This document shows, piece by piece, positions 48,996 through 57,808 of a DNA stretch of 64,000 nucleotides. The notes under the pieces are model-generated. The model saw only the letters and a program-made list of their open reading frames with translations. It did no database searches and was not told the origin of the DNA. Source of the DNA: Halomonas sp. TA22 (lineage in GTDB: Bacteria; Pseudomonadota; Gammaproteobacteria; Pseudomonadales; Halomonadaceae); NCBI RefSeq assembly GCF_013009075.1, contig NZ_CP053108.1, forward strand, positions 1,178,001-1,242,000, given 5' to 3'. The position numbers and the translations under genes are program-made. Numbering within the stretch: the stretch's first letter is position 1; every line of letters begins with the position of its first letter.

Positions 48996-49253
48996 TCAGG
49001 CTAGGGCGTGAGCACAATGCACAAAATGCCCAAAACACACTTTTTATCGTTTATCGCCATAACATTGTCGGTCAATGTTCGTTCTACTACCGTTCAGCGG
49101 CTAGCTCACGCATCAATGATAAATAGAAGCGGCGAATAAGCCGGTGTTCACTGGGTACCTAAGCCAATTGATCCGCTACGAACGCCGTATGCTGCACATA
49201 AGGTTCGGCCTTGCGCCTTGCCGATAACAACCATCACCATTTGGGAGAATGCC
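48996..49253. promoter_or_regulatory. tctC upstream regulatory region
   Basis: This 258-nt region between the response regulator and tctC has an AT-rich block (49021-49065). It should hold the promoter controlled by the upstream two-component system. No gene was seen. Confidence 0.5.
49061..49079. promoter_or_regulatory. Palindromic operator candidate upstream of tctC
   Basis: A perfect inverted repeat AACATTG-TCGGT-CAATGTT lies about 175 nt before tctC. It is a reasonable binding site for the response regulator or another dimeric regulator. Confidence 0.45.
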
Positions 49254-50261
49254 ATGTCCGCTACGTTAACGCGTCCCTTCAAACGCCTATCTTTCCTGGT
49301 TCTGCCGCTGGCAGCCGCCGTCGCTTTCGGCAGCACGGCCCAGGCTCAGGAGTGGACACCGACTCGCAATGTCGAGTTCGTCGCACCGGCCAACCCCGGC
49401 GGCGGCTGGGACACCCTGGTTCGCACCACATCGCGTGTCATCCAGCAGGAGGGGCTCGCCGAGCGTAGTTTTGCGGCGATCAACGTTCCTGGCGGTGGCG
49501 GCGCTGTCGCCTGGGCCCAGATCGCGCGTGACAGTGGCAACCCGCACAAGCTGTTCGCGACCAGTCCGCCGATCATCTTGGTGCCGCTGGCCGGTACGTC
49601 GCGTCACGACCATACCGACTTCACCCCAATCGCTCGTCTGATCACCGACTACTCGATCATTCTGGTCCCGGCCGACTCCCCCTATGAGTCGCTCAACGAC
49701 CTGATCGACGCCATGCGCGAAAATCCCGGCCTGAGCGTCGGTGGTGGCAGCGCTCCGGGATCCATGGATCACATCTCCTTGGCGGGTCTGGCGTCCACTG
49801 CCGGCCTGAATGCCGCCGACGTCAACTACATCCCGTTCTCGGGCGGTGGCGAGGCGATGACCAGCCTGATGGGCGGGCATGTCGAAGCGGTGATTACCGG
49901 TGCCGGCGAAGCGGCAGGCCAGCTGGGTCAGAACAGCGATATCCGTGCCATTGGTCTTTCCGCGCCGGAACGCCTGGAAGGTCCGCTTGCCGACGTGCCG
50001 ACCTATGTCGAGCAGGATATCGATTACACCTTCGACATCTGGCGTGGTGTGATGGGTACGCCCGACATGCCGGCTGAGGCGGTGGCCTACTACGAAGACC
50101 TCTTCGCCCAGATGCTGGAAACCGAAGGCTGGCAGAGCGCCCGCGATCAGCTTGGCTGGATCGATGCCTATCAGGACAGTGAAACCTTCGGTAACTTCCT
50201 GGACGAGCAGAAAGAGCAGTTCAGCGAAGTGCTGAGCGGGCTGGGCCTGCTGGGCGAGTAA
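49254..50261 (+). CDS. tctC: Tripartite tricarboxylate transporter substrate-binding protein
   Basis: This 335-residue protein has a signal peptide (cut near TAQAQE) and the TctC-family Bug fold: VEFVAPANPGGGWDTLVRT, VPGGGGAVAWAQIA, YIPFSGGGEAMTSLMGGHVEA. It would capture tricarboxylates or related acids in the periplasm and pass them to TctAB. The ATG at 49254 has GGGAG upstream. A hairpin separates it from tctB, consistent with higher expression of the binding protein. Confidence 0.93.
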   Translation: MSATLTRPFKRLSFLVLPLAAAVAFGSTAQAQEWTPTRNVEFVAPANPGGGWDTLVRTTSRVIQQEGLAERSFAAINVPGGGGAVAWAQIARDSGNPHKLFATSPPIILVPLAGTSRHDHTDFTPIARLITDYSIILVPADSPYESLNDLIDAMRENPGLSVGGGSAPGSMDHISLAGLASTAGLNAADVNYIPFSGGGEAMTSLMGGHVEAVITGAGEAAGQLGQNSDIRAIGLSAPERLEGPLADVPTYVEQDIDYTFDIWRGVMGTPDMPAEAVAYYEDLFAQMLETEGWQSARDQLGWIDAYQDSETFGNFLDEQKEQFSEVLSGLGLLGE

Positions 50262-50300
50262 GCCAGCGCTTCAGGCACATGAATCAGTAGGTACGACAAG

Positions 50301-50326
50301 CATGGGCTCCGCTAGCGGGGCCCATG
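50301..50326 (+). other. Intergenic hairpin between tctC and tctB
   Basis: A 12-bp arm CATGGGCTCCGC pairs with GCGGGGCCCATG, with one G-T wobble. The loop region is CTAG. It has no T-tract and could stabilise the tctC mRNA or partly end it. Confidence 0.55.
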
Positions 50327-50386
50327 TTCCCCTCGAATGCGACACTGAGCTCTGGATCGTCGATCCACGGCTTGGGGCAGATTCTC

Positions 50387-50869
50387 ATGATACGATTCAA
50401 CACCAACCAGATCCTTGGGCTGATCATCGCCCTGTTCGCGGCGGCCTATCTGGCGATGGCTTACCAGATTCCCAACTTTCCGTTGCCGCGTCCCGTGGAT
50501 TCCGACCTGTTCCCTAAAGTGCTGGGCGCTATCCTGCTGGGCCTGGCTTTGCTGCTGTTTCTGGAAAAACCCAAGGCCAAAGACGTTCCCGAGCAGCTCG
50601 ATCCGGATGAGCAGGCGTTGCCGCTCCTGCTGCGTCCCTGGTCGCGTGTGATCATCACCTCGATTGCGATAGCCTCCTATGCCGTACTGCTTGCGCCGAT
50701 CGGTTTCGTGGTGGCCTCCACGCTGCTCTGCTTCGGACTGGCGTGGTACTACGGCTATCGACGTCATGGCGTCAACCTGGCGACTTCGCTGGGCGTGGTG
50801 CTTGCTCTATACCTCACCATGACCCGGGTCATGGACGTCTATCTACCCTCAGGCATTCTGCCGATCTGA
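50387..50869 (+). CDS. tctB: Tripartite tricarboxylate transporter small membrane subunit
   Basis: This 160-residue protein has four hydrophobic segments in the TctB pattern: NQILGLIIALFAAAYLAMAYQIP, then LFPKVLGAILLGLALLLFL, and two more near the end. It forms the transporter with TctA. The ATG at 50387 is preferred; a longer frame upstream overlaps the hairpin and is not supported. tctA starts 53 nt later. Confidence 0.9.
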   Translation: MIRFNTNQILGLIIALFAAAYLAMAYQIPNFPLPRPVDSDLFPKVLGAILLGLALLLFLEKPKAKDVPEQLDPDEQALPLLLRPWSRVIITSIAIASYAVLLAPIGFVVASTLLCFGLAWYYGYRRHGVNLATSLGVVLALYLTMTRVMDVYLPSGILPI

Positions 50870-50922
50870 TTCGGTAATCGCCCAGGGCACGTCCACCTTC
50901 GTACGCCAGCGAGAGATATCCC

Positions 50923-52413
50923 ATGGATGCGTTCAATAACCTGATGTACGGCTTCGGCATCGCGCTGGAGCCAATGAATATCGCCTACGTCTTCTTTGGC
51001 GTGTTTGCCGGGACGATCATCGGTATGCTGCCTGGCCTGGGGCCGATCAGCGCCCTGGCGCTGATGATTCCCATCACCTTCGCTATGGAGCCCTCGTCGG
51101 GGCTGATCCTGATGGCGGGGGTCTACTACGGTGCCATCTTCGGTGGTTCCACCTCGTCGATCCTGCTCAACGCACCGGGCGTGGCCGGTACCGTGGCCAC
51201 CTCCTTCGATGGCTACCCCATGGCCAAGCAGGGCCTGGCCGGAAAGGCGCTGGCAATTGCCGCCTATGCCTCTTTCATCGGTGGTACCATCTCGATCGTA
51301 TTCTTGATGCTGGTAGCCCCGCTGCTCTCCAAGGTCGCGGTGAGCTTCGGTCCTGCGGAGTACTTCGCACTGATGGTGCTGGGGCTGACCGCGGTGGTGA
51401 GTCTTTCCGACAAATCGCTGGTCAAGGGGCTTATTGCCGCAGTGGTCGGGGTGATGATCTCGATCATCGGCATCGATCTACAGACCGGCACCGAGCGATT
51501 CACCTTCGGCACGGCGCATCTGCTCGATGGCGTCGACTTCCTGGTCGTGGCGCTGGGTATCTTCGCGCTGGCCGAGGTGTTCTACATGCTGCTACGCGGC
51601 GGCGGCGGCAAGGAGCCGACGCGCAATGCCATCGGTTCGCTGAAGCTCTCCGGCAGTGAGGTGAGACAGATCGCCGGGCCGATCAGCCGCAGTTCGGTCC
51701 TGGGTTTCTTCACCGGCGTGCTGCCTGGTGCAGGCGCGACCATCGGCTCGTTTCTCGGCTATAGCATGGAGAAGCGCATCGCCAAGGATGGGGATACCTT
51801 CGGCAAGGGCAACATCAAGGGCGTTGCCGCACCCGAGGCTGCCAACAATGCTGCCTGTACCGGCTCCTTCGTGCCGCTTCTGACGCTGGGCGTGCCGGGT
51901 TCCGGGACCACGGCGGTACTGCTGGGCGCGCTACTGGTCATGGGTGTCTCGCCTGGGCCAATGATGCTCGAGCAGCGCCCGGACGTGTTCTGGGGGGTGA
52001 TTGCCAGTATGTATATCGGCAATATCTTCCTGCTGGTGCTCAACCTGCCGCTGATTCCGTTGATTGCCAAGATCCTCGATATGCCGCGTCCGCTGCTGCT
52101 GTCGCTGATCCTGATCTTCTGCATGATCGGTGTCTATGGCATGAGCTTCAGCGTCTTCGACCTGCTGCTGCTGCTCGGCTTCGGCCTGCTCGGCCTGGGC
52201 ATGCGCCTGTTCGGCTTCCCGACGGCTCCGCTGATCCTGGCGCTAATCCTTGGCGACATCATGGAGGAGTCGATGCGTCGCGCCCTGCAGATTTCCAGAG
52301 GCGACTGGATGATCTTCCTCGACAAGCCGATCTCCATGTGGCTGCTGATCATCGCCGCGCTATCGTTGCTTCTGCCGCTGGTCAAGGCGGGTATCCAGAA
52401 GGCGCGTCGCTGA
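50923..52413 (+). CDS. tctA: Tripartite tricarboxylate transporter large membrane subunit
   Basis: TctA (496 residues) has about 12 hydrophobic segments and the family's signature GTIIGMLPGLGPISALALMIP, repeated as VLPGAGATIGSFLGYSME. NAACTGSFVPLLTLGVPGSGTTAVLLGAL is the second conserved site. It uses an ion gradient to import the acid bound by TctC. A strong terminator follows, ending the operon. Confidence 0.95.
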   Translation: MDAFNNLMYGFGIALEPMNIAYVFFGVFAGTIIGMLPGLGPISALALMIPITFAMEPSSGLILMAGVYYGAIFGGSTSSILLNAPGVAGTVATSFDGYPMAKQGLAGKALAIAAYASFIGGTISIVFLMLVAPLLSKVAVSFGPAEYFALMVLGLTAVVSLSDKSLVKGLIAAVVGVMISIIGIDLQTGTERFTFGTAHLLDGVDFLVVALGIFALAEVFYMLLRGGGGKEPTRNAIGSLKLSGSEVRQIAGPISRSSVLGFFTGVLPGAGATIGSFLGYSMEKRIAKDGDTFGKGNIKGVAAPEAANNAACTGSFVPLLTLGVPGSGTTAVLLGALLVMGVSPGPMMLEQRPDVFWGVIASMYIGNIFLLVLNLPLIPLIAKILDMPRPLLLSLILIFCMIGVYGMSFSVFDLLLLLGFGLLGLGMRLFGFPTAPLILALILGDIMEESMRRALQISRGDWMIFLDKPISMWLLIIAALSLLLPLVKAGIQKARR

Positions 52414-52438
52414 GCCTGACTGAGTGGCATTGCCCAAG

Positions 52439-52467
52439 AAGGCGCCGACACCTGTCGGCGCCTTTTT
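52439..52467 (+). terminator. Rho-independent terminator after tctA
   Basis: A 12-bp stem AAGGCGCCGACA/TGTCGGCGCCTT is followed by five T residues. Confidence 0.92.
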
Positions 52468-52550
52468 CATTGCTTAAGCCACTGCCTGAGCGCTGCGGGC
52501 GTAGGCGTTAGGCCAAGGTCGGTGTGACATCGCCGGTGGGCTGGTCTAGT

Positions 52551-52570
52551 ATTCAATCGACCGTTTGAAT
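52551..52570. promoter_or_regulatory. TetR/PsrA-like operator candidate before the acyl-CoA dehydrogenase
   Basis: A near-palindrome ATTCAATCGA/CCGTTTGAAT (eight of ten positions match) lies 30 nt before the gene. The length is typical of TetR-family fatty-acid regulators, and the right half resembles the PsrA half-site GTTTG. Confidence 0.4.
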
Positions 52571-52599
52571 TTGCCGCTGCATGAGCTGGAGAGACACCG

Positions 52600-54405
52600 A
52601 TGGCCTACTACCAAGCGCCGCTTCGCGACATGCGCTTTGTCTTGAATGATGTATTCCAGGCGCCACGGCGCTGGGCCGAGATGCCCGAGACCCAGGAGGT
52701 AAGCCTGGACATTCTCGATGCGATCCTGGAAGAGGGGGCCAAGGTCACCCAGGCTGAGTTGTTTGTACTCAATGCCAGTGGCGACGCCGAAGGGTGCCGG
52801 TTCGACGCAGGTACGGTGACCACGCCCAAGGGCTTCAAGAAGGCGTTTGCCACCCTGGCCGAGGGCGGCTGGCTAGGGCTTGCGGGTAACCCGGAGTATG
52901 CAGGCCAGGGCCTGCCGAAGATGCTCACGGTGGCCTTCGAGGAGATGCTCTACGCCACCAACACCAGCTTCGCGCTCTATCCGGCGCTCAACAGCGGCGC
53001 GGCACTGCTGCTCGATCACCATGCAAGCGACGCCATCAAGGCATGCTACCTGCCCAGAATGTATACCGGGCAGTGGCTTGGCACCATGTGTCTGACCGAG
53101 CCGCACTGCGGCACCGATCTCGGATTGATCAAGACCCGCGCCGAGCCCATGGGCGAGGGCACCTATACCATCACCGGCAACAAGGTATGGATCACCGGTG
53201 GTGAGCATGACATGGTCGAGAACATCGTCCATCTGGTGCTCGCCAAGCTGCCCGACGCGCCGGAAGGCTCGCGAGGTATCTCGCTGTTTCTGGTGCCCAA
53301 GATCAAGGTCAACGCCGATGGCAGCCTGGGCGAGCGCAATGCGCTCGGCTGCGGTGGTCTCGAGCACAAGATGGGCATCAAGGGTAGCGCTACTTGCGTC
53401 ATGAATTTCGACGGCGCCGAGGGCGTGCTGATCGGCAAGCCCCACCAGGGCCTTGCCACCATGTTCACGATGATGAATTACGAGCGGCTGTCGATCGGCA
53501 TCCAGGGGCTCGGGCTCGGCGAGGTGGCCTACCAGAGTGCCATGGACTTTGCTCGCGAGCGGCTGCAGAGCCGGGCACCAAGCGGTGCGGCTGCCCCCGA
53601 CAAGCCCGCCGATCCCATTTTGGTGCATCCCGATGTGCGGCGCATGGCGCTCAATGTGCGCGCCTGGAACGAGGGCGGGCGTGCCTTCGCCGCGTTCGTC
53701 GCCGGTCAGCTCGATATCGCCAAGTATCATCCCGATACCGAGGCGCGTCGCGCCGCCGACGATATGGTGGCGCTGCTGACCCCGGTCGCCAAGTCCTTCC
53801 TCACCGATCGTGGCTTCGAAGCCACGGTCGAGGCCCAGCAGATCTATGGTGGTAGCGGCTACTGCGTGGAGTGGGGGGCCGAGCAGTTCGTGCGTGATGC
53901 CCGTATCGCGATGATCTATGAAGGCACCAATGGCATCCAGGCGATGGATCTGGTGGGACGCAAGCTGTTTCGCAATGGCGGTGCCTATGTCGAATGCTTC
54001 TCCGAGTTGATGCGCGAGGACCTCGAGGGCGAGGTGCCGGCCATCCTGACCGCGTTTCACCAGGCATGTCAGCGGGAGCTGGCGCGGCTCGAGGATGTGA
54101 CCGCCTGGCTGCTCGATCAAGCCAAGGGGCGCCCGGAGGAGCTCGGTGCGGCAGCAGCGGATTATCTCGATCTAGTGGGTCTTGTCGCCTACGCCTGGAT
54201 GTGGTGGAAGATGTCGCGCGCCGCCTATCAGGGGCTTGAGGATCGAGGCGAGGCGGGTGAGGCGTTCTATCGTGCCAAGCTGGCGATGGGTCATCACTTC
54301 TTGGCGCGTCAGCTGCCACGCAATGAGGCACTGGAGCGCCAGATCATGGCGGGAGCAGAATCGATGATGACACTCGACGAGGAGGCCTTTTATCCAGTTG
54401 GCTGA
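52600..54405 (+). CDS. Acyl-CoA dehydrogenase (large, DmdC-like)
   Basis: This 601-residue flavoprotein introduces a double bond into an acyl-CoA. It has the long form with an extra C-terminal domain seen in 3-(methylthio)propionyl-CoA dehydrogenase (DmdC) and fatty-acyl enzymes. TMCLTEPHCGTDLGLIKTRAEP, NKVWITGGEHD and the catalytic Glu in RIAMIYEGTNGIQAMDLVGRK are clear. Halophiles use dimethylsulfoniopropionate, so DmdC is plausible, but the window lacks dmdB or dmdD. The family is firm; the substrate is not. Confidence 0.9.
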   Translation: MAYYQAPLRDMRFVLNDVFQAPRRWAEMPETQEVSLDILDAILEEGAKVTQAELFVLNASGDAEGCRFDAGTVTTPKGFKKAFATLAEGGWLGLAGNPEYAGQGLPKMLTVAFEEMLYATNTSFALYPALNSGAALLLDHHASDAIKACYLPRMYTGQWLGTMCLTEPHCGTDLGLIKTRAEPMGEGTYTITGNKVWITGGEHDMVENIVHLVLAKLPDAPEGSRGISLFLVPKIKVNADGSLGERNALGCGGLEHKMGIKGSATCVMNFDGAEGVLIGKPHQGLATMFTMMNYERLSIGIQGLGLGEVAYQSAMDFARERLQSRAPSGAAAPDKPADPILVHPDVRRMALNVRAWNEGGRAFAAFVAGQLDIAKYHPDTEARRAADDMVALLTPVAKSFLTDRGFEATVEAQQIYGGSGYCVEWGAEQFVRDARIAMIYEGTNGIQAMDLVGRKLFRNGGAYVECFSELMREDLEGEVPAILTAFHQACQRELARLEDVTAWLLDQAKGRPEELGAAAADYLDLVGLVAYAWMWWKMSRAAYQGLEDRGEAGEAFYRAKLAMGHHFLARQLPRNEALERQIMAGAESMMTLDEEAFYPVG

Positions 54406-54437
54406 TGAATGAGCCTCATGGCAGAACATCGCTCTTG

Positions 54438-54466
54438 AAAACCGTCCTGAATTGGGCGGTTTTTTT
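54438..54466 (+). terminator. Rho-independent terminator after the acyl-CoA dehydrogenase
   Basis: A 10-bp stem (AAAACCGTCC with GGGCGGTTTT, one T-G pair) has a TGAATT loop and ends in a run of seven T residues. Confidence 0.85.
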
Positions 54467-54469
54467 GTA

Positions 54470-54486
54470 TGCACCGATAAAGTGCG
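54470..54486. promoter_or_regulatory. NtrC-binding site candidate 1, upstream of urtA
   Basis: TGCACC-GATAA-AGTGCG matches the NtrC consensus TGCACY-N5-GGTGCA at ten of twelve fixed positions. It lies about 174 nt before the predicted transcription start. Confidence 0.55.
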
Positions 54487-54531
54487 TAGACGGACATGGG
54501 TGGTGCGTAACGCCATGCGCTTGATTTTTTA

Positions 54532-54548
54532 TGCACCGGAAATGTGCA
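54532..54548. promoter_or_regulatory. NtrC-binding site candidate 2, upstream of urtA
   Basis: TGCACC-GGAAA-TGTGCA matches the NtrC consensus at eleven of twelve fixed positions. It lies about 112 nt before the predicted start and 62 nt from site 1, nearly six helical turns, so both face the same side. Confidence 0.65.
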
Positions 54549-54625
54549 CATGTTAGTGGAAAATTTCCTCTTGGTTGCAAGCAACTATTTGTAATTAAAG
54601 TAATTTTAGTGCTGGTGCAAGTCCC

Positions 54626-54640
54626 TGGCACACGCCTTGC
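54626..54640 (+). promoter_or_regulatory. Sigma-54 promoter of the urt operon
   Basis: TGGCAC-ACGCC-TTGC has the exact -24 GG and -12 GC elements with the required 10 nt between them. Transcription should start near 54652, about 84 nt before the urtA GTG. With two NtrC-like sites upstream, this indicates nitrogen-limitation control. Confidence 0.85.
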
Positions 54641-54735
54641 GATAGTGTGGCGACGTGACGAAACGCCAAGTCGACCAAAGCGTCGCCGGAAACCCCGGCA
54701 AGCAACGCATAACAAGCATACGCAAGGAGTTACCT

Positions 54736-56079
54736 GTGATTGCACGCAATTCCAAAAAGCCCCAGGCTCGCCATCTGCTCACCGCACTGCTGTGTGCCGC
54801 GGCGTTTGGCACAGGCGCCAACGCCCTGGCTCAGGAAGGCCCCATCAAGGTCGGGGTGCTTCACTCGCTCTCAGGCACCATGGCCATCAGCGAGACGGCG
54901 CTCAAGGACACCGTCGAGATGCTGATCCAGCAGCAGAACGAGGCCGGTGGCCTGTTGGGTCGCCAGCTCGAGGCGGTAGTGGTCGACCCGGCATCGAACT
55001 GGCCGCTATTTGCCGAGCGCGCCCGCGAGTTGCTCGCCCAGCATGAGGTCGACGTGGTCTTCGGCAACTGGACCTCGGTCTCGCGCAAGGCCGTGCTGCC
55101 GGTATTCGAGGAGCTCAATGGCCTGCTCTTTTACCCGGTGCAGTATGAGGGGGAGGAGTCTTCCGAGAACGTCTTCTATACCGGTGCGGCGCCCAACCAG
55201 CAAGCGATCCCCGCAGTCGAGTATCTGCTCAACGAAGTTGGTGTGGAGCGCTGGGTGCTAGCCGGCACCGATTACGTCTATCCGCGCACCACCAACCGTA
55301 TCCTCGAAGCCTTCCTCAAGGAGGAGCATGGCGTTGCCGACGAGGACATCATGATCAACTACACGCCGTTCGGGCACTCCGACTGGCAGAATATCGTCTC
55401 CGACATTCGCCGCTTCGGCAGCGAAGGCAAGAAGACCGCAGTGGTCTCGACCATCAATGGCGATGCCAACGTGCCGTTCTATCGCGAGCTTGGCAACCAG
55501 GGCGTCGACGCCGCCGATATTCCGGTCATCGCCTTCTCGGTGGGCGAGCAGGAGCTTTCCGGTATCGATACTGGCCCGCTGGTCGGCCACCTGGCGGCCT
55601 GGAACTACTTCATGAGCGTCGATACCGACGTCAACTACGACTTCATCGACGCCTGGATCGACTATACCGGCGACGAGGAGGCGGTCACCAATGACCCGAT
55701 GGAGGCGCACTACATCGGCTTCAACATGTGGGCGGAAGCCGTACGCAAGGCCGGCACCACTGACGTCGACGCGGTCAAGGATGCAATCATCGGTGTCACC
55801 GTGCCGAACCTGACCGGTGGCTATGCGGCGATGATGCCCAACCACCACATCACCAAGCCGGTACTGATCGGTGAAGTGCAGGACAACGGCCAGTTCGACA
55901 TCGTCTGGCAGACGCCCTCCACCGTGGCCGGCGATGCCTGGTCCGACTACCTGCCCGGCTCGCGCGACCTAATGGCCGACTGGCAGGCACCGATGCGCTG
56001 CGGCAACTTCAATGTCGCGACCGGCTCTTGCGGTGGCAGCACCGCCGCCGAAGAGGCGGAAGCGGCCCTGGCGGAGTAA
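54736..56079 (+). CDS. urtA: Urea ABC transporter substrate-binding protein
   Basis: UrtA (447 residues) binds urea in the periplasm. It has a signal peptide ending near ALAQEG, then IKVGVLHSLSGTMAISE, NWTSVSRKAVLPVFEELNGLLFYPVQYEG and SDWQNIVSDIRRFG, all family signatures. The GTG at 54736 has AAGGAG with 6 nt spacing; the upstream in-frame extension covers the promoter and is rejected. It is preceded by a sigma-54 promoter and followed by a hairpin, then urtB. Confidence 0.95.
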   Translation: MIARNSKKPQARHLLTALLCAAAFGTGANALAQEGPIKVGVLHSLSGTMAISETALKDTVEMLIQQQNEAGGLLGRQLEAVVVDPASNWPLFAERARELLAQHEVDVVFGNWTSVSRKAVLPVFEELNGLLFYPVQYEGEESSENVFYTGAAPNQQAIPAVEYLLNEVGVERWVLAGTDYVYPRTTNRILEAFLKEEHGVADEDIMINYTPFGHSDWQNIVSDIRRFGSEGKKTAVVSTINGDANVPFYRELGNQGVDAADIPVIAFSVGEQELSGIDTGPLVGHLAAWNYFMSVDTDVNYDFIDAWIDYTGDEEAVTNDPMEAHYIGFNMWAEAVRKAGTTDVDAVKDAIIGVTVPNLTGGYAAMMPNHHITKPVLIGEVQDNGQFDIVWQTPSTVAGDAWSDYLPGSRDLMADWQAPMRCGNFNVATGSCGGSTAAEEAEAALAE

Positions 56080-56131
56080 CCGCACCGCTATACCTCCCCA
56101 TCACGCAATGAAAATGAGAAATGCGGTAACT

Positions 56132-56153
56132 GGGCTCGCCGCAGGGCGAGCCC
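56132..56153 (+). other. Intergenic hairpin between urtA and urtB
   Basis: A perfect 9-bp stem GGGCTCGCC/GGCGAGCCC with a GCAG tetraloop lies between the binding-protein and permease genes. It has no T-tract, so it probably stabilises urtA mRNA or thins downstream transcription. Confidence 0.6.
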
Positions 56154-56189
56154 GAGCCCAGCCTTCACGCCACTCGATAGGACATTTCC

Positions 56190-57803
56190 ATGAAGATCCC
56201 GATGCCGTGCGTCAAACGCATCGTCACATCATGGCTACTGCTTTGCCTGCTGGCGCTGATGCCAAGCCTGGCGACAGCCCAGCAGGAGGAGCGCGCCCAG
56301 GCGCTGCTCGAGGCGCTGGATGTGAGCTCCTTTCCCGCCAAGGGCGAGGCCATCGCCACCATTGCCGCAAGCGAGGACGAACGTGCCCGTGACTGGCTGC
56401 AGGCGCTGCTCGACGGACGTCTGCAGCGCGCCGACGATGGGCGTTTCGTCATCGTGCTCGACAACAGCGGTCGCGACTGGCCGGTCGCCGATGCGCTGAC
56501 CGGCGAGGCGCTTGGCGAGATGTCGCGCCGCGATCTCGAGCGTATCGGCATCAACAATGCGCTGCGCAATCAATTGCGTAGCGTGATTGCCGTGGTCGAT
56601 CTCTACGCCTCCAACGTCACCCTGCGCCGCGCCTCCGCCGAGCGCTTGCTGGGCGAGATGGATGCCGATCTGGCTGAGCCGGTGGCGGAGTTGATCGAGC
56701 AGGAGGAGGATGCCCGCGTCAGGCAGCGCCTGACCCAGGCACTGGCCATGCACCGTCTCGAGCAGGGCGATGTGCTGGCCATCGAGCACCTCGACGGCAG
56801 TCTGCACCCCCGCGTGCGGGTAGCGCTCAACCGCGCCACCAACAGCGACGATGCCGAGATTGCCGAGGCGGCACGCTCGGCGCTCAACAACATCGAGCAG
56901 AACCTGCGCCTCAACCGCGCCGCCGAGACGCTCTATTTCGGGCTTTCGATGGGCTCGGTCCTGGTGCTGGCGGCGATCGGCCTGGCGATCACCTTCGGTG
57001 TGATGGGGGTGATCAACATGGCGCATGGCGAGCTGATCATGCTCGGTGCCTACACCACCTGGGCGATGCAGCAGCTGCTGCCCGGCCAGCCCGGGCTGGC
57101 CCTGATCCTGTCGATTCCCGCCGGCTTCCTGGTCGCCGCCCTCGCCGGGGTCGCCATCGAGCGCAGTGTCATTCAGTTTCTCAAGGGGCGGCCGCTGGAG
57201 ACCCTGCTGGCCACCTTCGGCATCAGCCTGATCCTGCAGCAGCTGGTGCGTACCGGCATCTCACCGCTCAATCGTACGGTGATCACGCCGGAGTGGATGA
57301 GCGGCTCGCTGGTGATCAACGATGCGCTGTCGCTGACGCTCAATCGCATGTATGTGCTGGGCTTCGCTCTGGTGGTGTTCGCCGGCCTGCTGCTGATCAT
57401 GCGCCGTACCCGGCTGGGCCTTGAGGTGCGCGCCGTGACCCAGAACCGCGCCATGGCGCGCTCCATGGGCATTCGTGCCACCCGGGTCGACATCATGACC
57501 TTCGCGCTGGGCTCCGGTGTCGCCGGGCTTGCTGGCGTGGCGCTCAGCCAGCTCACCAACGTCGGCCCCAACCTCGGCCAGAACTACATCATCGATTCGT
57601 TCATGGTGGTAGTGTTCGGCGGGGTCGGCAACCTATGGGGCACCCTGGTGGCGGGGCTGTCGCTGGGCATCATCAATCAGATCATCGAGCCCTGGGTCGG
57701 CGCCGTGCTGGCCAAGATCATGGTGCTCGTGTTCATCATCCTGTTCATTCAGAAGCGCCCCCGCGGACTCTTCCCGCAGAAGGGCCGGGCGGCGGAGGGC
57801 TAA
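56190..57803 (+). CDS. urtB: Urea ABC transporter permease UrtB
   Basis: UrtB (537 residues) is one of two membrane subunits. It has a signal-like N-terminus (about 10-30), a soluble helical region of about 220 residues that is normal for UrtB, then a LivH-like permease domain. GVMGVINMAHGELIMLGAY and the EAA-like loop VRAVTQNRAMARSMGI are clear. It ends 5 nt before urtC. Confidence 0.94.
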   Translation: MKIPMPCVKRIVTSWLLLCLLALMPSLATAQQEERAQALLEALDVSSFPAKGEAIATIAASEDERARDWLQALLDGRLQRADDGRFVIVLDNSGRDWPVADALTGEALGEMSRRDLERIGINNALRNQLRSVIAVVDLYASNVTLRRASAERLLGEMDADLAEPVAELIEQEEDARVRQRLTQALAMHRLEQGDVLAIEHLDGSLHPRVRVALNRATNSDDAEIAEAARSALNNIEQNLRLNRAAETLYFGLSMGSVLVLAAIGLAITFGVMGVINMAHGELIMLGAYTTWAMQQLLPGQPGLALILSIPAGFLVAALAGVAIERSVIQFLKGRPLETLLATFGISLILQQLVRTGISPLNRTVITPEWMSGSLVINDALSLTLNRMYVLGFALVVFAGLLLIMRRTRLGLEVRAVTQNRAMARSMGIRATRVDIMTFALGSGVAGLAGVALSQLTNVGPNLGQNYIIDSFMVVVFGGVGNLWGTLVAGLSLGIINQIIEPWVGAVLAKIMVLVFIILFIQKRPRGLFPQKGRAAEG

Positions 57804-57808
57804 CCGAC

